DNA of 64,000 bases from Clostridia bacterium (GTDB lineage Bacteria; Bacillota; Clostridia; Christensenellales; CAG-138): the NCBI GenBank assembly GCA_017395105.1, contig JAFPWD010000023.1, positions 21,784-85,783 on the forward strand, in the 5' to 3' direction. Both the position numbers and the translations under genes were made by a program. Shown here piece by piece: positions 35,274-44,433 of the stretch. How positions within the stretch are numbered: position 1 is the first letter of the stretch; every line of letters starts with the position of its first letter. The notes beneath the pieces are model-generated. The model was not told the DNA's origin. It worked only from the letters and a program-made list of their open reading frames with translations, and searched no databases.

Positions 35274-35310
35274 AAAAAGCGGCCGCTTCGAAATTGAAGC
35301 CGCCGCTTTT
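35274..35310. terminator. Bidirectional terminator
   Basis: AAAAAGCGG..GCTTC pairs with GAAGC..CCGCTTTT around GAAATT, giving an A-run before and a T-run after. It separates convergent genes at 34430 and 35328. Confidence 0.75.
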
Positions 35311-35327
35311 CGTTATCATAAATTCTT

Positions 35328-36356
35328 TTAGTCTCCCCAAATGCTCAGAAAGCCCGCACCGTCCGTTGTGTAGAGCAGAGCTCCGTTTTGATCGAAAACC
35401 CGCCTGTGGCCACCCTTCATCCAATAAAGATCGTCTTCAGCGTACGGCACGGTATGATCCAAACAGATCCATTCTTTTACCGCAAATCCGCTCTTTGTAT
35501 ACAGGTCCACGCGCAGTATCAGATAATCCTCGGTCTTGATGTCCGTATCGATCGAAATGTATTCCTTCTTCAGCACCTTTTCGGTTATATCCGCGGATCG
35601 GACCTCTTTTCCTCCCGTGATATAGACGGCGTTTACCCTTTCGATATCATCATAGAATACGGGCGAAACAGCAAGGTCGTATGTGCCGCCGATGATCCTT
35701 CCGTTTCTTATCTCAAGCTCATTTGTATGAAGATTCGGCACGGGCAGAACACTCTCATATAGTGTCCCCATCCAATCCAAATTTTCTGCGGTCGATCTCT
35801 CGCCTTCCTTTATAACGAGCTTCACCTCGCCTAAATCCGCGAAAATATTTTCGCTGAATTCGCCGATCAAAGCGCCGTCCTCGCGCACCGTGAGCGGAAC
35901 GCTCCTGCCGCCAACACTGAAGAAGCCGCTCGTTTCGGAGGTGTATTCCTTCAAAAATGCGCTGAGCTGAACCGTTGCGGTTCCGGTTTCAAGATCCGCA
36001 TCCTTAACCTCCCATTGGAAATCAAAAACGCGCTTCTCCTCTTCCTCAAGTCGGCTTCTAAGCACATTGATCTCGGTGCTCAGATCGTGCATTCTGCTGT
36101 CCATGGCGCTTTTCAGGAAATCAAGCTGCGTTTTCAGCGAGCTTGTGTTTAAAAACATCAGCAGCACAAGCACGAACATAGTCACCTTATAGATAAGGCT
36201 CGCCATTGTGCGCGGCTCGGGCATATTGCTGTGCGCGTCGCGCTGCTCGCCCCTTGCTATCCTATCGAGCCACCTGTTGTATAGAATAATGCTGATAACG
36301 ATGATGCCCACCGCCAGAATAAGCACAGGCAGTATGGTTAGCGAATATACTTCCAT
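35328..36356 (-). CDS. Membrane-anchored coiled-coil protein, function unknown
   Basis: 342 residues. Two N-terminal membrane helices (about 8-27 and 54-72) are followed by a coiled coil (about 74-108) and a beta-rich extracytoplasmic domain with repeated modules (FSVGGRSVPLTVREDGALIG, INGG-like turns, LHTNELEIRNGRIIGGTYDL). It starts 14 bases after the LytTR regulator gene, in the same direction, so the two are likely one operon and the regulator may act with it. Not recognised. Confidence 0.65.
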   Translation of the reverse strand: MEVYSLTILPVLILAVGIIVISIILYNRWLDRIARGEQRDAHSNMPEPRTMASLIYKVTMFVLVLLMFLNTSSLKTQLDFLKSAMDSRMHDLSTEINVLRSRLEEEEKRVFDFQWEVKDADLETGTATVQLSAFLKEYTSETSGFFSVGGRSVPLTVREDGALIGEFSENIFADLGEVKLVIKEGERSTAENLDWMGTLYESVLPVPNLHTNELEIRNGRIIGGTYDLAVSPVFYDDIERVNAVYITGGKEVRSADITEKVLKKEYISIDTDIKTEDYLILRVDLYTKSGFAVKEWICLDHTVPYAEDDLYWMKGGHRRVFDQNGALLYTTDGAGFLSIWGD

Positions 36357-36370
36357 TTCTCTCTCCTCCT

Positions 36371-36820
36371 TTAAAAACCGAAAAATCTTTTAAACTCGCT
36401 GTAATAGCTCCGCGTAACGTCCACAAGCCTTCCGTCCGAAAGCGTTAAAACAAATTTCATGGACAGCGCTGGACGTATCTTTTTAACATGCTTTTTGGAG
36501 ATTATCACGGATTTACTTATCCTTATAAACTCCTTCGGATCGAGCAGCTCCTCAAGCCTGTATATGCGCTCCTGCGCAAGATATGTGCGGCGCTCGGTAT
36601 GCACCTCTATATCCTTTCCGAATGCCTCTATGCAAACTATCTCGTCCGCAGCAAGGCGCATACTCTCCCGCTCCCCGTTTCGCACGGATATGAACGACGG
36701 ATATCTCTGCGCTTCGGTTATGACATAGGGCGCATCGTCCGCAAGCTCGATCCCGCGCTCCAATAGAAACGCCGTTATCTCTTCGCGCATTTCATCGGAG
36801 ACCGATAAACGAAACCTCAT
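36371..36820 (-). CDS. LytTR-domain transcription factor without receiver domain
   Basis: 149 residues from the ATG at 36820, six bases after GGAGG; a longer frame runs into repeated DNA and is not believed. The C-terminal LytTR DNA-binding domain is clear (ADEIVCIEAFGKDIEVHTER, FIRISKSVIISKKHVKKI, FVLTLSDGRLVDVTRSYYSE). The N-terminal 50 residues are short and not a response-regulator receiver. Such stand-alone LytTR proteins are often held by a membrane partner; the downstream gene encodes a membrane protein. Confidence 0.9.
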   Translation of the reverse strand: MRFRLSVSDEMREEITAFLLERGIELADDAPYVITEAQRYPSFISVRNGERESMRLAADEIVCIEAFGKDIEVHTERRTYLAQERIYRLEELLDPKEFIRISKSVIISKKHVKKIRPALSMKFVLTLSDGRLVDVTRSYYSEFKRFFGF

Positions 36821-36867
36821 GGCGCACCTCCTTTCCCTCTCGGAAAGCATGATAACAGAAAAGAAAC

Positions 36868-36948
36868 GAGAAAACAACCGTTTTGAAACAAGCTGCACGG
36901 TTATTCGGAACAAGATGCAAAAGAGCCGTACACTCTCGCGCACGGCAC
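36868..36948. repeat. 81-bp direct repeat, left copy
   Basis: Matches 37241-37321 at 79 of 81 bases (the two differences are near base 13). Begins GAGAAAACAACC and ends GCGCACGGCAC. Confidence 0.95.
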
Positions 36949-37240
36949 GTTCTATTCGTGACTTTTAGCGGGGGGCTTCGCCCCAAGGCTTCTCCTCGAG
37001 GAGAAGCTGTCAGCGAAACTGACTGATGAGGTGGCACGAAAAATGCGCAGCGCAGCGAGCATTTTCGGATCGCTTGTGATAAAAACTTGCAGCGGTTGGG
37101 CAAGCTGCTTGCGCCGTTTTCCGATCTGTTTCAAATCCCTTGCGGGATTTGTGCAGGTTTCCACCTCATTCGCCGCTCGCCGCGGGGGCATTTTGCTCCG
37201 CCTCAGCCACCTTCCCCTCAAGGGGAAGGCATAGCGCAGC
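36949..37240. repeat. 292-bp palindrome-rich element between the 81-bp repeats
   Basis: No convincing gene. Contains hairpins GGGGCTTCGCCCC, GGCTTCTCCTCGAGGAGAAGC and CCTTCCCCTCAAGGGGAAGG, plus CAGTCAGTTTCGCTGACAG on the minus strand. This composition is that of small non-coding mobile or palindromic elements seen between genes in gut Clostridia. Together with the direct repeats it fills the 556-base gap 36821-37376. Confidence 0.55.
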
Positions 37241-37321
37241 GAGAAAACAACCTCTTTGAAACAAGCTGCACGGTTATTCGGAACAAGATGCAAAAGAGCC
37301 GTACACTCTCGCGCACGGCAC
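37241..37321. repeat. 81-bp direct repeat, right copy
   Basis: Second copy of the sequence at 36868-36948. Both orientation and length are identical, so the 292-bp element is flanked symmetrically. Confidence 0.95.
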
Positions 37322-37376
37322 TTTGAATTTGCCGCTTCAAGCCGAGCGTATCGGCTCAAAGCGCTGTTCCGAATCA

Positions 37377-38024
37377 TTAGTTTTTCTTCCTGCTGTCGTA
37401 ATCCGCCTCGATGCTCTCCTTCCACGCCCTACCAAGGCTCTTGCTCTTGCGAACGGTGGAGATGGCCTCGCTCATGACCGAGAAATTGAGCGCGGTTCCG
37501 GCGGAGTCGCTGTGGTAGTTGACCGCGCGATCCTCAGAAATGCCGAAATGCTTGGCGGTTTCGATGGCGTCGATATTCGCGCCGAGGAAGATGAACTCCC
37601 AGCCCTTTTCCTTTTTCTCCTCGATAAGCTTCTTCACCTTATCGGAGCTGTACTCGCGGCTGGCGTTCTCCATGCCGTCCGTGGTGATGATGAACATCGT
37701 GTGCTCCGGCACGTCCTCCTCGCGGATGTACTTATGCACGTTTGAAATGTGATGCACCGCTCCGCCGATCGCATCAAGAAGCGCGGTGCAGCCGCGAACG
37801 AAGTAGTCCTTCTCGGTCATCTTCTCGATCTTGTCGAGCGGCACACGGTCGTGCAGCACCTCGCTCACGCCGTCAAACAGCACCGTGGAAACGATGGCTT
37901 CGCCCTCCTCCTTGCTCTGCTTGGCGATCATGGAGTTGAAGCCGCCGATGGTGTCCGCTTCAAGGCCGCTCATCGAGCCGCTGCGGTCAAGGATGAATAC
38001 GATCTCTGTAAGGTTCTTTTTCAT
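37377..38024 (-). CDS. VWA-domain protein
   Basis: 215 residues, single von Willebrand A domain. The MIDAS metal site is visible as LDRSGSMSG (about 13-21), a Thr in GCTALLDAIGG and Asp in ITTDGMENAS. No signal peptide, so cytoplasmic. Proteins of this compact type resemble tellurite-stress/TerY-like VWA proteins, but no ter genes are nearby. GGAGG precedes the ATG. Confidence 0.9.
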   Translation of the reverse strand: MKKNLTEIVFILDRSGSMSGLEADTIGGFNSMIAKQSKEEGEAIVSTVLFDGVSEVLHDRVPLDKIEKMTEKDYFVRGCTALLDAIGGAVHHISNVHKYIREEDVPEHTMFIITTDGMENASREYSSDKVKKLIEEKKEKGWEFIFLGANIDAIETAKHFGISEDRAVNYHSDSAGTALNFSVMSEAISTVRKSKSLGRAWKESIEADYDSRKKN

Positions 38025-38160
38025 GGTTGTGTCCTCCGATACTTTGTTTTATCTGTGAGGCTTGCCCGCCGTGGGCTCTTGCCAATCCTGCGGGGCTTTC
38101 CTCACCCTGTGACTGCATTATAACAAAGCAGCGGAGGTAGTAGGTCGCTTGGGAGGCGAC

Positions 38161-38200
38161 AAAAAAGCAGTCGGTTGTGAACACGTCGACTGCTTTTGTT
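38161..38200. terminator. Terminator between the VWA gene region and the zinc-ribbon protein gene
   Basis: AAAAAGCAGTCG pairs with CGACTGCTTTTG around a 13-nt loop with T-run on the right and A-run on the left. It is just past the stop of the leftward gene at 38210. Confidence 0.7.
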
Positions 38201-38209
38201 TTCTTTGGT

Positions 38210-38779
38210 TTACTTCTCTTCCGTATTCGCTTTAATTGGTATAAAACAAGCTACAATCAAAGCTATTCCGGCGATCAGATAAAGTATGCCGCCTATTTCA
38301 AGTTGTGCGCTCATTTTTTCAGATGTTTCAATATATTCATAAAGAGGATGTCCAATGCATAGTATCGCGATAATACCCGCTATAATGCGGAGCGTTCTTT
38401 CCTTGAAAAAAATCAAAACATATACTATTCCAAGCCCGATCGGTACAAGAACATCAGCACCGGTCGCGCCGGCAATGTACGCTTCATATAAGTTCACCTG
38501 CATCAAATCATAGCCCCATGCTTTTATAGTCATAAACGGCAAGAAAAAAGCTATGGCAACAAGTGCAAATGCAAAAAGAGCGATTATATATGCGAGCGGT
38601 TCGCCCTTTGAGTCATCCGTCGATACAGATTTGACATTGTGAGTGAAATTATCAACTTCCGTATCACAATCGTATGCTTCATTGCTTTGTACGCTCATAT
38701 CTGCTCCGACTTTGTTTCCGCACTCCGTGCAGTATACCGCATCCTTTACTAACTGAGCTCCGCATTTTGAGCAAAACAT
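38210..38779 (-). CDS. Zinc-ribbon membrane protein
   Basis: 189 residues. MFCSKCGAQLVKDAVYCTEC is a canonical four-Cys zinc ribbon at the N-terminus; about four membrane helices follow from residue 64. The basic/acidic linker (about 28-60) is variable. This layout (zinc ribbon plus tetraspan) is common in Bacillota and has no assigned function. GGAGAAAGAAC precedes the ATG. Lower GC than its neighbours. Confidence 0.8.
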   Translation of the reverse strand: MFCSKCGAQLVKDAVYCTECGNKVGADMSVQSNEAYDCDTEVDNFTHNVKSVSTDDSKGEPLAYIIALFAFALVAIAFFLPFMTIKAWGYDLMQVNLYEAYIAGATGADVLVPIGLGIVYVLIFFKERTLRIIAGIIAILCIGHPLYEYIETSEKMSAQLEIGGILYLIAGIALIVACFIPIKANTEEK

Positions 38780-38881
38780 GTTCTTTCTCCTTCATCGTAT
38801 TCTGCGAATCACTCACTAAAACTATTATAGCGAATTTTCCGCTAAAGCGCAAGTTTAGCGAACCATTCGCTTATAATATAT

Positions 38882-39112
38882 TTGATGATAAAGAAGGTTC
38901 ACTACAAACGACTTCGCGATTTAAGAGAGGATCACGACCTAACGCAGGTTCAGGTCGCGAAAATGCTCTCTTGCAGTCAGCGGGTATACAGCAATTATGA
39001 GCGCGGGGATATAGATATTCCCACGTATGTTTTGATAGAGCTTTCCAATTTTTACGGCGTTTCGGTGGATTATCTGCTCGGGCTTACGGATAATCCGAAA
39101 AGGAATACTTAG
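38882..39112 (+). CDS. Small XRE-family regulator
   Basis: 76 residues, essentially one helix-turn-helix (DLTQVQVAKMLSCSQRVYSNYERG) and the SVDYLLGLTDNPKR tail typical of Cro/C1-type repressors in Clostridia. Divergent from the zinc-ribbon membrane protein across 102 bases, so it may control that gene. An internal Met at codon 2 is an alternative start. Confidence 0.85.
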   Translation: MMIKKVHYKRLRDLREDHDLTQVQVAKMLSCSQRVYSNYERGDIDIPTYVLIELSNFYGVSVDYLLGLTDNPKRNT

Positions 39113-39139
39113 ATTTTTTCACTTGTTTTAGAGCTGAAT

Positions 39140-39568
39140 TCAATACTTCAGCCGCATAAAGCCGCAGCAGCCAAGCTCCGCCATCGGCGCAAAGCCGAGG
39201 CTTTTATAGAATGATATGGTTTTTTCGGTATCGTCGGTCGCAAGCTCGATCTGGCGCACATGAGCATACCTTTCGAGTATCGATTGCAAAAGCAGCGAGC
39301 CTATCCCCCGCCGCTGATGCTCGGGAAAAACCAAAATATCCTGTATAAAAACTATCGTTTGCCCATCGCCCACGGTGCGGATCAGCCCCACGAGCTTTTC
39401 ATCTTCGTATGCGCCGAGGGTAAAGAGCGAATTTTCATAGCCGAGCCGCAGCTTTTCGGGTTCAGCCGTGTACGCCGTCCAGCCCACGCTTGAATAGAGC
39501 GCAAGTATCTCGGCTTCGTTGTATTCGGTGTAGGGTTTGAGTTTGATATTCTTCATTTTTTCCGCCAT
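39140..39568 (-). CDS. GNAT-family N-acetyltransferase
   Basis: 142 residues (138 if the Met at 39556 is used). The acetyl-CoA pyrophosphate-binding motif QDILVFPEHQRRGIGSLLLQ (about 76-95) is intact, followed by LATDDTEKTISFYKSLGFAP. Similar short GNATs acetylate small amines or protein N-termini; the substrate is unknown. It lies after a set of tandem hairpins that separates it from the macro-domain gene. Confidence 0.9.
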   Translation of the reverse strand: MAEKMKNIKLKPYTEYNEAEILALYSSVGWTAYTAEPEKLRLGYENSLFTLGAYEDEKLVGLIRTVGDGQTIVFIQDILVFPEHQRRGIGSLLLQSILERYAHVRQIELATDDTEKTISFYKSLGFAPMAELGCCGFMRLKY

Positions 39569-39629
39569 TTATCATCAGTTTCTTTTGAGCTTCCCGGATC
39601 AAGCCGAAAACCGCAGGCTTTCAATTTGG

Positions 39630-39733
39630 CTAAATCCGCCTAACGGCGAGCGAAATTTGCCTGCGGCAAGCTAAATTGCGCTTTCAGCGCAGCTAAATTC
39701 GCCTTTCGCCGAGCTAAAACGCCTTCGGCGATA
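39630..39733. repeat. Five tandem ~21-bp hairpin units
   Basis: Units of the form (A/G)GCTAAAT followed by a small hairpin repeat five times. Loops are closed by different but self-complementary stems: CGCCTAACGGCG, TTGCCTGCGGCAA, TGCGCTTTCAGCGCA and CGCCTTCGGCG; one unit (TTCGCCTTTCGCCG) pairs poorly. Lies between the macro-domain gene and the GNAT gene. Confidence 0.7.
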
Positions 39734-39745
39734 AGCGGTGAGCGG

Positions 39746-40900
39746 TCACGCACCCAATAATTGCTGATCAAACACGAACAGCGCCTCGTTTATCTCGAAA
39801 ACATCGTAAACGCCGTGCTTGATGAAGTATTCTATTATGAGATCGAATTTATTTGAGTGCGAAAGCGCAAATCCCGCCTTCATCAGCATATTGCTCGTTT
39901 CATCGAGCGAAAGCTCCAGCGCGATCGCGAAGGCGATGACGGTCGGCTTGCTCGGCTTATAGAGCCTGTCCGAGCGGATCTTTGAAAAGAGCTTGCGGTC
40001 GATATTCGCCTTTTTGTAGCACTCCGAATCCGTCATGCCGCACTCGTCTATCTTGCGCAGCAGCATATCGGAAAAGCTCTCGTCCAGCAGTTCGTCGATC
40101 GTTCTACCGATATTGGAGATGCTCGGCGCAGCTCCCGAGGGTTTGGCATTTGCAGATGCTTTCGGCTTCGCGGGGGTGGGTGCAGCGCCCGCCGAGTCAA
40201 AGGCGGCTTCGGCATTGGGCGCGATGCTTGCGCTCGCTTCCTCGTCGCGGCACTCATCCTCCCGATACGCTGTGTCAAGCAGCGCATTATCCATGGAATA
40301 CGAATATTCGGGTCTATTCAGACTCTCCCGCCTTTTCGCAAAATAGCTCGCGCTGTCGCCGTGCGCTTTTGCGTAGCGGTCGCCGATGAACTCCTCTATC
40401 TCCTTGAAGCGCTTTTTGCCGATATCGAGCGCCGCGCGGTCGAAAATGACCAGATATACCGTCATATCCGCTTCGGTTTTGGCGAGGTAATCGCGAATCG
40501 TATCCTCGGCAACGCGCAAGGCTTTTTCCTTCGGATAGCCGTAAACCCCCGAGGATATCAGCGGAAAAGCGATGCTTTCAAGCCCGTTTTCCTCCGCAAT
40601 TTTTAGTGAATTTCTATAACATGATGCAAGCTTTTCTTTTTCGCCGAAAAAGCCCCCGCGCCATATAGGGCCAACGGCGTGGATAACGAATTTTGCGGTC
40701 AGCTCATAGCCGCGCGTGATCTTGGCTTCGCCCGTTTCGCAGCCGCCGAGCCTTCGGCATTCCTCAAGCAGCCTCGGCCCCGCCGCGCGGTGGATCGCGC
40801 CGTCCACTCCCCCACCGCCGAGCAGGGACTTGTTTGCGGCGTTCACTATCGCATCCACCTTCATCTTGGTTATATCGTTTCTGACTATGATAAGCGGCAT
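39746..40900 (-). CDS. Macro-domain protein with C-terminal helical domain
   Basis: 384 residues. The N-terminal macro domain (1-175) binds ADP-ribose: [33 protein letters not shown] and [14 protein letters not shown] are intact, as in O-acetyl-ADP-ribose or ADP-ribosyl hydrolases. A low-complexity Ala/Pro linker (about 215-260) leads to a C-terminal helical module (about 265-384: [38 protein letters not shown]) that recurs on different proteins in Clostridia and looks like a degenerate HTH. GGAGGGTGCC precedes the ATG. No ADP-ribosyltransferase gene is adjacent. Confidence 0.9.
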   Translation of the reverse strand: MPLIIVRNDITKMKVDAIVNAANKSLLGGGGVDGAIHRAAGPRLLEECRRLGGCETGEAKITRGYELTAKFVIHAVGPIWRGGFFGEKEKLASCYRNSLKIAEENGLESIAFPLISSGVYGYPKEKALRVAEDTIRDYLAKTEADMTVYLVIFDRAALDIGKKRFKEIEEFIGDRYAKAHGDSASYFAKRRESLNRPEYSYSMDNALLDTAYREDECRDEEASASIAPNAEAAFDSAGAAPTPAKPKASANAKPSGAAPSISNIGRTIDELLDESFSDMLLRKIDECGMTDSECYKKANIDRKLFSKIRSDRLYKPSKPTVIAFAIALELSLDETSNMLMKAGFALSHSNKFDLIIEYFIKHGVYDVFEINEALFVFDQQLLGA

Positions 40901-41056
40901 GGCACCCTCCTTCGCATTTTATTTCCTGTATACAATAATACAATCAAACCGCCATTTAGTCAATGCTTTCCTGTGCACTTTTCCCAAAACAAAAGGAACG
41001 GCTTTTCGCCGCTCCCTTCGCTCTATTTTATCCGTATGAAGGAAACCCTTCCCGCA

Positions 41057-41332
41057 TCACCAGGTCTGCTGCTGAAGCTTGGTCATATCCTGCTTCGCGG
41101 TCTGTATCTCCTGCTGCTGTGCGGGCGTGGTCTTATAGAGATTGCGCTGCTTCATCTGCTCGAAAACGGCGAACTGATCCTCGGAAACCTCGCTCATGCA
41201 GTTGATGAGCAGGCTGCGAAGGTTCATGCAGCCGGATTCGGTGCAGCTTTCCGCATATTGCTTGACTGCCGCTCTTTCGGACTGAAGAAGATCCGTGAGC
41301 AGCTCCTGTTCGGTCATGGATGAATTCTGCAT
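41057..41332 (-). CDS. CotF-like spore coat protein, short
   Basis: 91 residues of helical, Gln-rich sequence (MTEQELLTDLLQSERAAVKQ, VSEDQFAVFEQMKQRNLY). This pattern, an N-terminal LL-x-x-KAA-like helix followed by FxxMxxRGLY, is that of CotF/spore coat proteins in Clostridia. It follows 15 bases after a second coat-like gene on the same strand. Expected in the outer layers of the spore. Confidence 0.8.
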   Translation of the reverse strand: MQNSSMTEQELLTDLLQSERAAVKQYAESCTESGCMNLRSLLINCMSEVSEDQFAVFEQMKQRNLYKTTPAQQQEIQTAKQDMTKLQQQTW

Positions 41333-41347
41333 AGTTCTTTCCTCCCC

Positions 41348-41728
41348 TTATTTTGAAGAATTGAGATAACTGTGGAGCTGTTCAAAATGCCTGCGATGAT
41401 GCTCCGCAGCGGTGTTGGCCATGCTCTTGAGCTGAGGGTCGCTGAAATAGTTTGCGTAGACCGAGCATTTCTTGTATAGCAGAGCCTCGGTATGCATCTC
41501 ATCCTGAATGATCGAAAGATCCGTGGTGTCTATCGGGGCGCTCGCCGCCTCGGTGTTCCAGCGAGCACTCGATGCGCCGCTTTCGCAGCAGCTCCGATCC
41601 GAGCCGCTTTGATCGTTGCATCCGTTCCAATACGGGCTGCCGTTATTGCAGCCGTTCATATTGGGGTTGTTTTGGCCGCTGAAAAACCTGTCGGTGTTCG
41701 CGCCCCGACCATTGCCGTTTGTGTGCAT
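41348..41728 (-). CDS. CotF-like spore coat protein with Asn/Gly/Cys-rich N-terminus
   Basis: 126 residues from MHTNGNGRGANTD (GGAGG precedes). The N-terminal half is Asn/Gly/Cys-rich low complexity (PNMNGCNNGSPYWNGCNDQ); the C-terminal half is a four-helix-type coat segment (IDTTDLSIIQDEMHTEALLY, SMANTAAEHHRRHFEQLHSY). Upstream of, and in one operon with, the shorter coat protein. Confidence 0.75.
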   Translation of the reverse strand: MHTNGNGRGANTDRFFSGQNNPNMNGCNNGSPYWNGCNDQSGSDRSCCESGASSARWNTEAASAPIDTTDLSIIQDEMHTEALLYKKCSVYANYFSDPQLKSMANTAAEHHRRHFEQLHSYLNSSK

Positions 41729-41839
41729 AATAATGCCCTCCGTGATGAGTTTTGCCGGCGTTTTTGCCTGCAAGCTTAGTTTGCTCGATCACGAAGGGCT
41801 TATTCAGGTTAATATTTGTATTTTTGCCAAATTACGGCA

Positions 41840-44212
41840 TCATGCGGGCGCGCCCGCCGCAACGGGCGAAGGGTCTATAACGATGCGCTTTTCGGGGCGA
41901 GCTGTGAGCGCGTGCTCAAGCACCTCGTCCGCGTTGTCAACATAGATGATATTCAGCGCATCGAGGATATCCTGCGGCACATCGCGAAGGTCCTTGCGGT
42001 TCTTTTCGGGAATGAGCACGGTATCTATCCCCGCGCGAACCGCCGCAAGCAGCTTCTCCCTCAATCCGCCGATCGGCAGCACCCTGCCGCGAAGCGTTAT
42101 CTCGCCCGTCATCGCAAGCCCCGCGCGAACGGGGATACCCGTCAGCGCACTTGTTACAGCGGTAAACATCGTTATGCCCGCCGATGGGCCGTCCTTGGGG
42201 ATCGCGCCCTCGGGAAGATGAATATGGATATCCGTTTTGCCGTAGAAGTCGCTCTCAAGCTCGAGCTGCTGCGCCCTTTCGCGGATGCAGGTTATCGCCG
42301 CCTGTGCGCTCTCCTGCATAACGCTTCCGAGCTGACCCGTGAGCTGAACCTTGCCGGTTCCGGGAAGCACGGCGACCTCAACCGTCAGCATCTCGCCGCC
42401 AACGCTCGTCCACGCAAGCCCGTTCACAAGCCCGACCTGCGGCTCCTTATCTGCGGGATCGTATGTGAATCTCGGAGCGCCGAGATATTCCTCAACCTTT
42501 TTCCTGCTCACGGTAACGCGCTTTTTGCCGCCTGCGATATCCACCGCCGCCTTGCGGCAGACCGTGGCGATGCATCTTTCAAGGCTGCGAACGCCCGCCT
42601 CGCGGGTGTAGCCGTTTATAATATCGGAAACGCTCTCGCGCGGAACGCTCAGCATACTCTTTTTAAAGCCGTTTTTCTCGAGCTGGCGCGGCACGAGATG
42701 GCGCAGCGCGATCTCGACCTTCTCGTTTGCGAGATAGCTCGGCACCTCGATTATCTCCATGCGATCGAGCAGCGGGCGCGGAATGCCCGATTTATCATTC
42801 GCGGTGGTGATGAACAGCACCTTGGAAAGATCGTAGGGCATCTCAAGAAAATGATCGCGGAATTCGAAATTCTGCGCGCTGTCGAGCACCTCGAGCATGG
42901 CTGCGGCCGGGTCGCCGTGGAAGGAATCCGCTCCGAGCTTATCGATCTCATCGAAAAGGAGCACCGGATTCACGGTCTGCGCCTGTCGCATCGCGGCGAT
43001 TATCCTTCCGGGCATCGCGCCGATATAGGTGCGCCTGTGGCCGCGTATCTCCGCCTCGTCGTGAATGCCGCCAAGGCTCATGCGAACAAATTCCCTGCCG
43101 AGCGCCCTTGCTATTGATGACGAAATGGAGGTTTTGCCCACGCCCGGAGGGCCCACGAAGCAGATTATCTGCCCGTTCACCTTGCCGGTGAGCTTTGCAA
43201 CGGCGATGAACTCGAGTATCCTTTCCTTGACCTTTTCAAGCCCGTAATGATCCTCGTCGAGCACCTTGCGGGCATGCTCGATATCGAGATCATCCTCGCT
43301 CATCTCTGTGAACGGCAGGCTCAAAAGCGTGTCGATATAGGTGCGCATCGAGGGCGTTTCATGCGAGCTTGAGGGGAGCATCGCAAAGCGCTCTATCTCC
43401 TTTTCAAGCTTCTTGCGAATCTCATCGGGGAAGGCTTTTTCGCTGAGACGGCGGCGGAAATCGTCGGCCTCGGACTGCTCGTCCTCCCCAAGCTCCTTTC
43501 GCACGGCCTTCATCTGCTCGCGCAGATAGTATTCGCGCTGGTTTTTATCGATCTGCTGCTTAACGTTGCTGTCGATAAGCTGCTTTATCTTGATCGCCTC
43601 GGCTTCGCGCCCGAGCATATTCACAAGCTCTATCGCGCGCTCGGTATAGCTTTCCGTTTCGAGCATCGCCTGTCGATCCGCAGGATCGAGCAGAAACACG
43701 TTTGCAACGCGGTAGGCGTATTCAACGTCGTTCGCGCTTCTTCCAATGAAGGACAGTGTGGTTTTAAGCTGTGCGTTGCCGATCATCGAAACGTACTGCT
43801 CGCATTTCTCCTCGATCAGCTCGCGCAGAGCGCTGAGCGATTCCGCCGCGCTCGGTGCCTCGTTTTCATAGCTTTCGATCTCCGCGCAGAGGTAGGCATC
43901 GTTTTCGATGAAGGCGGTTATCTTCGCGCGGCTCTGACCCGAAACGAGCACTCGAAGCGAGCCTCCCTCGAGCTTTTCGCTGCCCTTGATGCGGCAGAGA
44001 CAGCCGCAGGTATAGATATTGTTCTTGGTTGCTTCGAGCTGCTTGGCATCGTGCTGAGAGGTGAGCATAACCAGCCCGTCCCCCTCCATCGCAGCCTTAG
44101 CCGCGAGCACGCTCTTCTCCCTGCCAACATCGAAGCTCATCGCCGAATACGGGAGCACCACAAGCCCGCGCAGCGGTATAACAGGAATGTTTTTATAGAG
44201 TGCAGTTTTCAT
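41840..44212 (-). CDS. lon: ATP-dependent protease Lon
   Basis: 790 residues from the ATG at 44212 (AAAGGA upstream, promoter at 44276-44304). N-terminal substrate-binding domain opens [20 protein letters not shown]; Walker A is [10 protein letters not shown], Walker [11 protein letters not shown]; the C-terminal protease domain has the Ser-Lys dyad in [11 protein letters not shown] and [15 protein letters not shown]. Degrades damaged and regulatory proteins in the cytoplasm. Normal length; monocistronic. Confidence 0.97.
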   Translation of the reverse strand: MKTALYKNIPVIPLRGLVVLPYSAMSFDVGREKSVLAAKAAMEGDGLVMLTSQHDAKQLEATKNNIYTCGCLCRIKGSEKLEGGSLRVLVSGQSRAKITAFIENDAYLCAEIESYENEAPSAAESLSALRELIEEKCEQYVSMIGNAQLKTTLSFIGRSANDVEYAYRVANVFLLDPADRQAMLETESYTERAIELVNMLGREAEAIKIKQLIDSNVKQQIDKNQREYYLREQMKAVRKELGEDEQSEADDFRRRLSEKAFPDEIRKKLEKEIERFAMLPSSSHETPSMRTYIDTLLSLPFTEMSEDDLDIEHARKVLDEDHYGLEKVKERILEFIAVAKLTGKVNGQIICFVGPPGVGKTSISSSIARALGREFVRMSLGGIHDEAEIRGHRRTYIGAMPGRIIAAMRQAQTVNPVLLFDEIDKLGADSFHGDPAAAMLEVLDSAQNFEFRDHFLEMPYDLSKVLFITTANDKSGIPRPLLDRMEIIEVPSYLANEKVEIALRHLVPRQLEKNGFKKSMLSVPRESVSDIINGYTREAGVRSLERCIATVCRKAAVDIAGGKKRVTVSRKKVEEYLGAPRFTYDPADKEPQVGLVNGLAWTSVGGEMLTVEVAVLPGTGKVQLTGQLGSVMQESAQAAITCIRERAQQLELESDFYGKTDIHIHLPEGAIPKDGPSAGITMFTAVTSALTGIPVRAGLAMTGEITLRGRVLPIGGLREKLLAAVRAGIDTVLIPEKNRKDLRDVPQDILDALNIIYVDNADEVLEHALTARPEKRIVIDPSPVAAGAPA

Positions 44213-44275
44213 ATTGAGTCCTTTCTTTATCCATACGGGAGCGGGGACGCTCGCCTCCGCCATCTTTGTGGATAA

Positions 44276-44304
44276 ATTATAACTCAAATTTCGATTTTTC
44301 TCAA
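44276..44304 (-). promoter_or_regulatory. Promoter of lon
   Basis: On the minus strand TTGAGA and TATAAT are 17 bases apart, about 64 bases before the start codon. No CIRCE-type heat-shock operator was seen. Confidence 0.75.
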
Positions 44305-44344
44305 CACACAAATTATGACTTTTTAGGACTTCTGTCACCAAAAC

Positions 44345-44370
44345 GACAAAAAGACGCGCGGCGTCTTTTG
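44345..44370 (-). terminator. Terminator of lplA
   Basis: AAAAGACGC/GCGTCTTTT stem with flanking A and T runs, between the lplA stop and the lon promoter. Confidence 0.65.
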
Positions 44371-44433
44371 TCATGGCCAAAATATTGAAGAAAAATCCGT
44401 GTTCTCGCCCGAAGCGGAGCGGTTTCTCAGCGA

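Noticed and set aside
36792-37425. Short ORFs in the 81-bp repeats, including an N-terminal extension of the LytTR gene
   Set aside because: They are translations of repeated non-coding DNA; the LytTR start at 36820 has its own GGAGG.
41816-43117. 433-codon frame antisense to lon
   Set aside because: Shadow of lon with no recognisable motif.
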